Assembly: GCF_001870465.1 (NCBI RefSeq) | Contig: NZ_MDGK01000037.1 | Location: forward strand, 312,501 to 376,500 | Direction of reading: 5' to 3' | DNA length: 64,000 nucleotides | DNA from: Pseudomonas extremorientalis | Lineage (GTDB): Bacteria; Pseudomonadota; Gammaproteobacteria; Pseudomonadales; Pseudomonadaceae | Shown here: positions 63,415 to 64,000 of the stretch, in pieces | How the letters are laid out: each line of letters begins with the position of its first letter | Position numbering within the stretch: the stretch's first letter is position 1 | The notes under the pieces: model-generated | Seen by the model: only the letters and a program-made list of their open reading frames with translations | Told to the model about the DNA's origin: nothing | The model's database searches: none | Program-made: the position numbers and the translations under genes

Positions 63415-64000
63415 TTAGTTCACCGTCAGAATCGGGCTACCCAACTTCTCCAGCAACGTCGCCTGCGCACTGCGCGGGTTCTGGTTGCCGGTCGGCGTGT
63501 TGCGCACGTAGCGACCGTCCGACTGCAGGCTCCAGCTGTGGGTGTTGTCGGTGAGGTAGCTTTCCAGTTCCTTCTTGACCCGCATGATCAGCTTCTTGCC
63601 TTCCACCGGGAAGCACGTTTCTACGCGCTTATCGAGATTGCGCTCCATCCAGTCGGCGCTGGAGAGAAACATCTGCTCTTCGCCGCCGTTGAGGAAGTAG
63701 AACACCCGGGTGTGCTCCAGGAAGCGGCCGATGATCGAGCGCACATGAATGTTGTGCGAAACCCCGACAATGCCAGGGCGCAGGCAGCACATGCCGCGCA
63801 CCACCAGGTCAATGCGCACGCCGGACTGGCTGGCCTTGTACAGCGCGCGGATGATCTTCGGATCGGTCAGCGAGTTGAACTTGGCGATGATGTGCGCCGG
63901 CTTACCGTCGAGGGCGAACTGAGTCTCGCGGGCAATCATGTCGAGCATGCCCTTCTTCAGGGTGAACGGCGCGTGCAGCAGCTTCTTCATGCGCAAGGTC
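63415..64000 (-). CDS. ppk: Polyphosphate kinase 1, C-terminal part only
   Basis: About 195 C-terminal residues are visible; the 5' part lies beyond the window. LHAPFTLKKGMLDMIARETQ, DLVVRGMCCLRPGIVGVSHN, the catalytic-domain HVRSIIGRFLEHTRVFYFLN and MFLSSADWMERNLDKRVETC are strongly conserved PPK1 motifs of the phospholipase-D-like C2 domain, with the phosphorylated histidine presumably upstream. It makes polyphosphate from ATP. It is convergent with ppx, as in other pseudomonads. Confidence 0.96.
   Translation of the reverse strand, partial: TLRMKKLLHAPFTLKKGMLDMIARETQFALDGKPAHIIAKFNSLTDPKIIRALYKASQSGVRIDLVVRGMCCLRPGIVGVSHNIHVRSIIGRFLEHTRVFYFLNGGEEQMFLSSADWMERNLDKRVETCFPVEGKKLIMRVKKELESYLTDNTHSWSLQSDGRYVRNTPTGNQNPRSAQATLLEKLGSPILTVN

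Overview
The window is about 61% GC with very dense coding. It looks like chromosomal DNA of a Pseudomonas of the fluorescens group. Three things support this: the gene order argA-argE ... gcvH-gcvT ... ubiI-ubiH-pepP ... zapA-6S RNA ... glpT ... ubiD-rho-trxA ... ppx-ppk matches a block I recall from P. aeruginosa and relatives; there is an ssu sulfonate operon with lsfA and an OprD-type porin; and several intergenic gaps carry GTGGGAGGGGGCTTGC-type REP elements typical of fluorescent pseudomonads. No tRNA, rRNA, CRISPR array, phage or insertion sequence was seen. The one structural RNA is 6S.

Layout: 1-5.8 kb, polyamine catabolism and uptake (spuD partial, spuC, spuB, with divergent spuI). 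5.9-6.6 kb, a TetR regulator. 6.7-11.4 kb, the alkanesulfonate operon ssuEADCBF, preceded by lsfA (1-Cys peroxiredoxin) and an OprD-family porin at 11.5-13.9 kb. 14.2-14.8 kb, a decayed tauA relic. 14.9-19 kb, arginine biosynthesis (argA, argE) and a CYTH/CHAD triphosphatase. 19-24.9 kb, an Lrp regulator with a divergent ACT-like protein, an orphan GspE ATPase, a stomatin/NfeD pair, a DUF2388 protein and a DegT-type aminotransferase. 24.9-29.3 kb, gcvT-gcvH and an iron ABC transporter (binding protein and permease). 29.5-34.3 kb, the pepP-ubiH-DUF4442-ubiI operon with a ygfB homologue. 34.4-36.7 kb, a TIGR02449-like gene, zapA, 6S RNA, 5-FTHF cyclo-ligase, a 49-residue membrane protein and an EVE protein. 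36.7-41.5 kb, a HlyD/RbbA-like/permease exporter. 41.6-48.5 kb, a FliL-like protein, a quinone reductase, glpT, chaC, a TonB-dependent receptor and a small PagP-like outer-membrane barrel. 48.5-52.9 kb, a ferredoxin-type reductase, ubiD, rho and trxA. 53-61.3 kb, an apparent accessory block: a GntR/FadR regulator, a polar amino-acid ABC transporter and a four-gene chaperone-usher fimbrial operon. 61.8-64 kb, ppx and the 3' part of ppk, convergent around a REP doublet.

Functional themes. Polyamines: uptake by SpuD, gamma-glutamylation by SpuI/SpuB, transamination by SpuC. Sulfur scavenging: SsuABC imports sulfonates, and SsuE supplies FMNH2 to SsuD; lsfA and the ssu operon share an AT-rich upstream core, and the neighbouring tauA has been lost by decay. 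Ubiquinone synthesis is represented by UbiI, UbiH and UbiD. Triphosphate/polyphosphate metabolism is represented by the CYTH/CHAD enzyme, Ppx and Ppk.

Most of the window is a conserved core. The parts that deserve attention are the trxA-ppx insertion with its fimbrial operon and two RNA/DNA hairpins, the PagP-like barrel, the tauA relic with an adjacent 38-bp perfect palindrome, and small uncharacterised genes. All functions come from reading the translated proteins; no database search was run.
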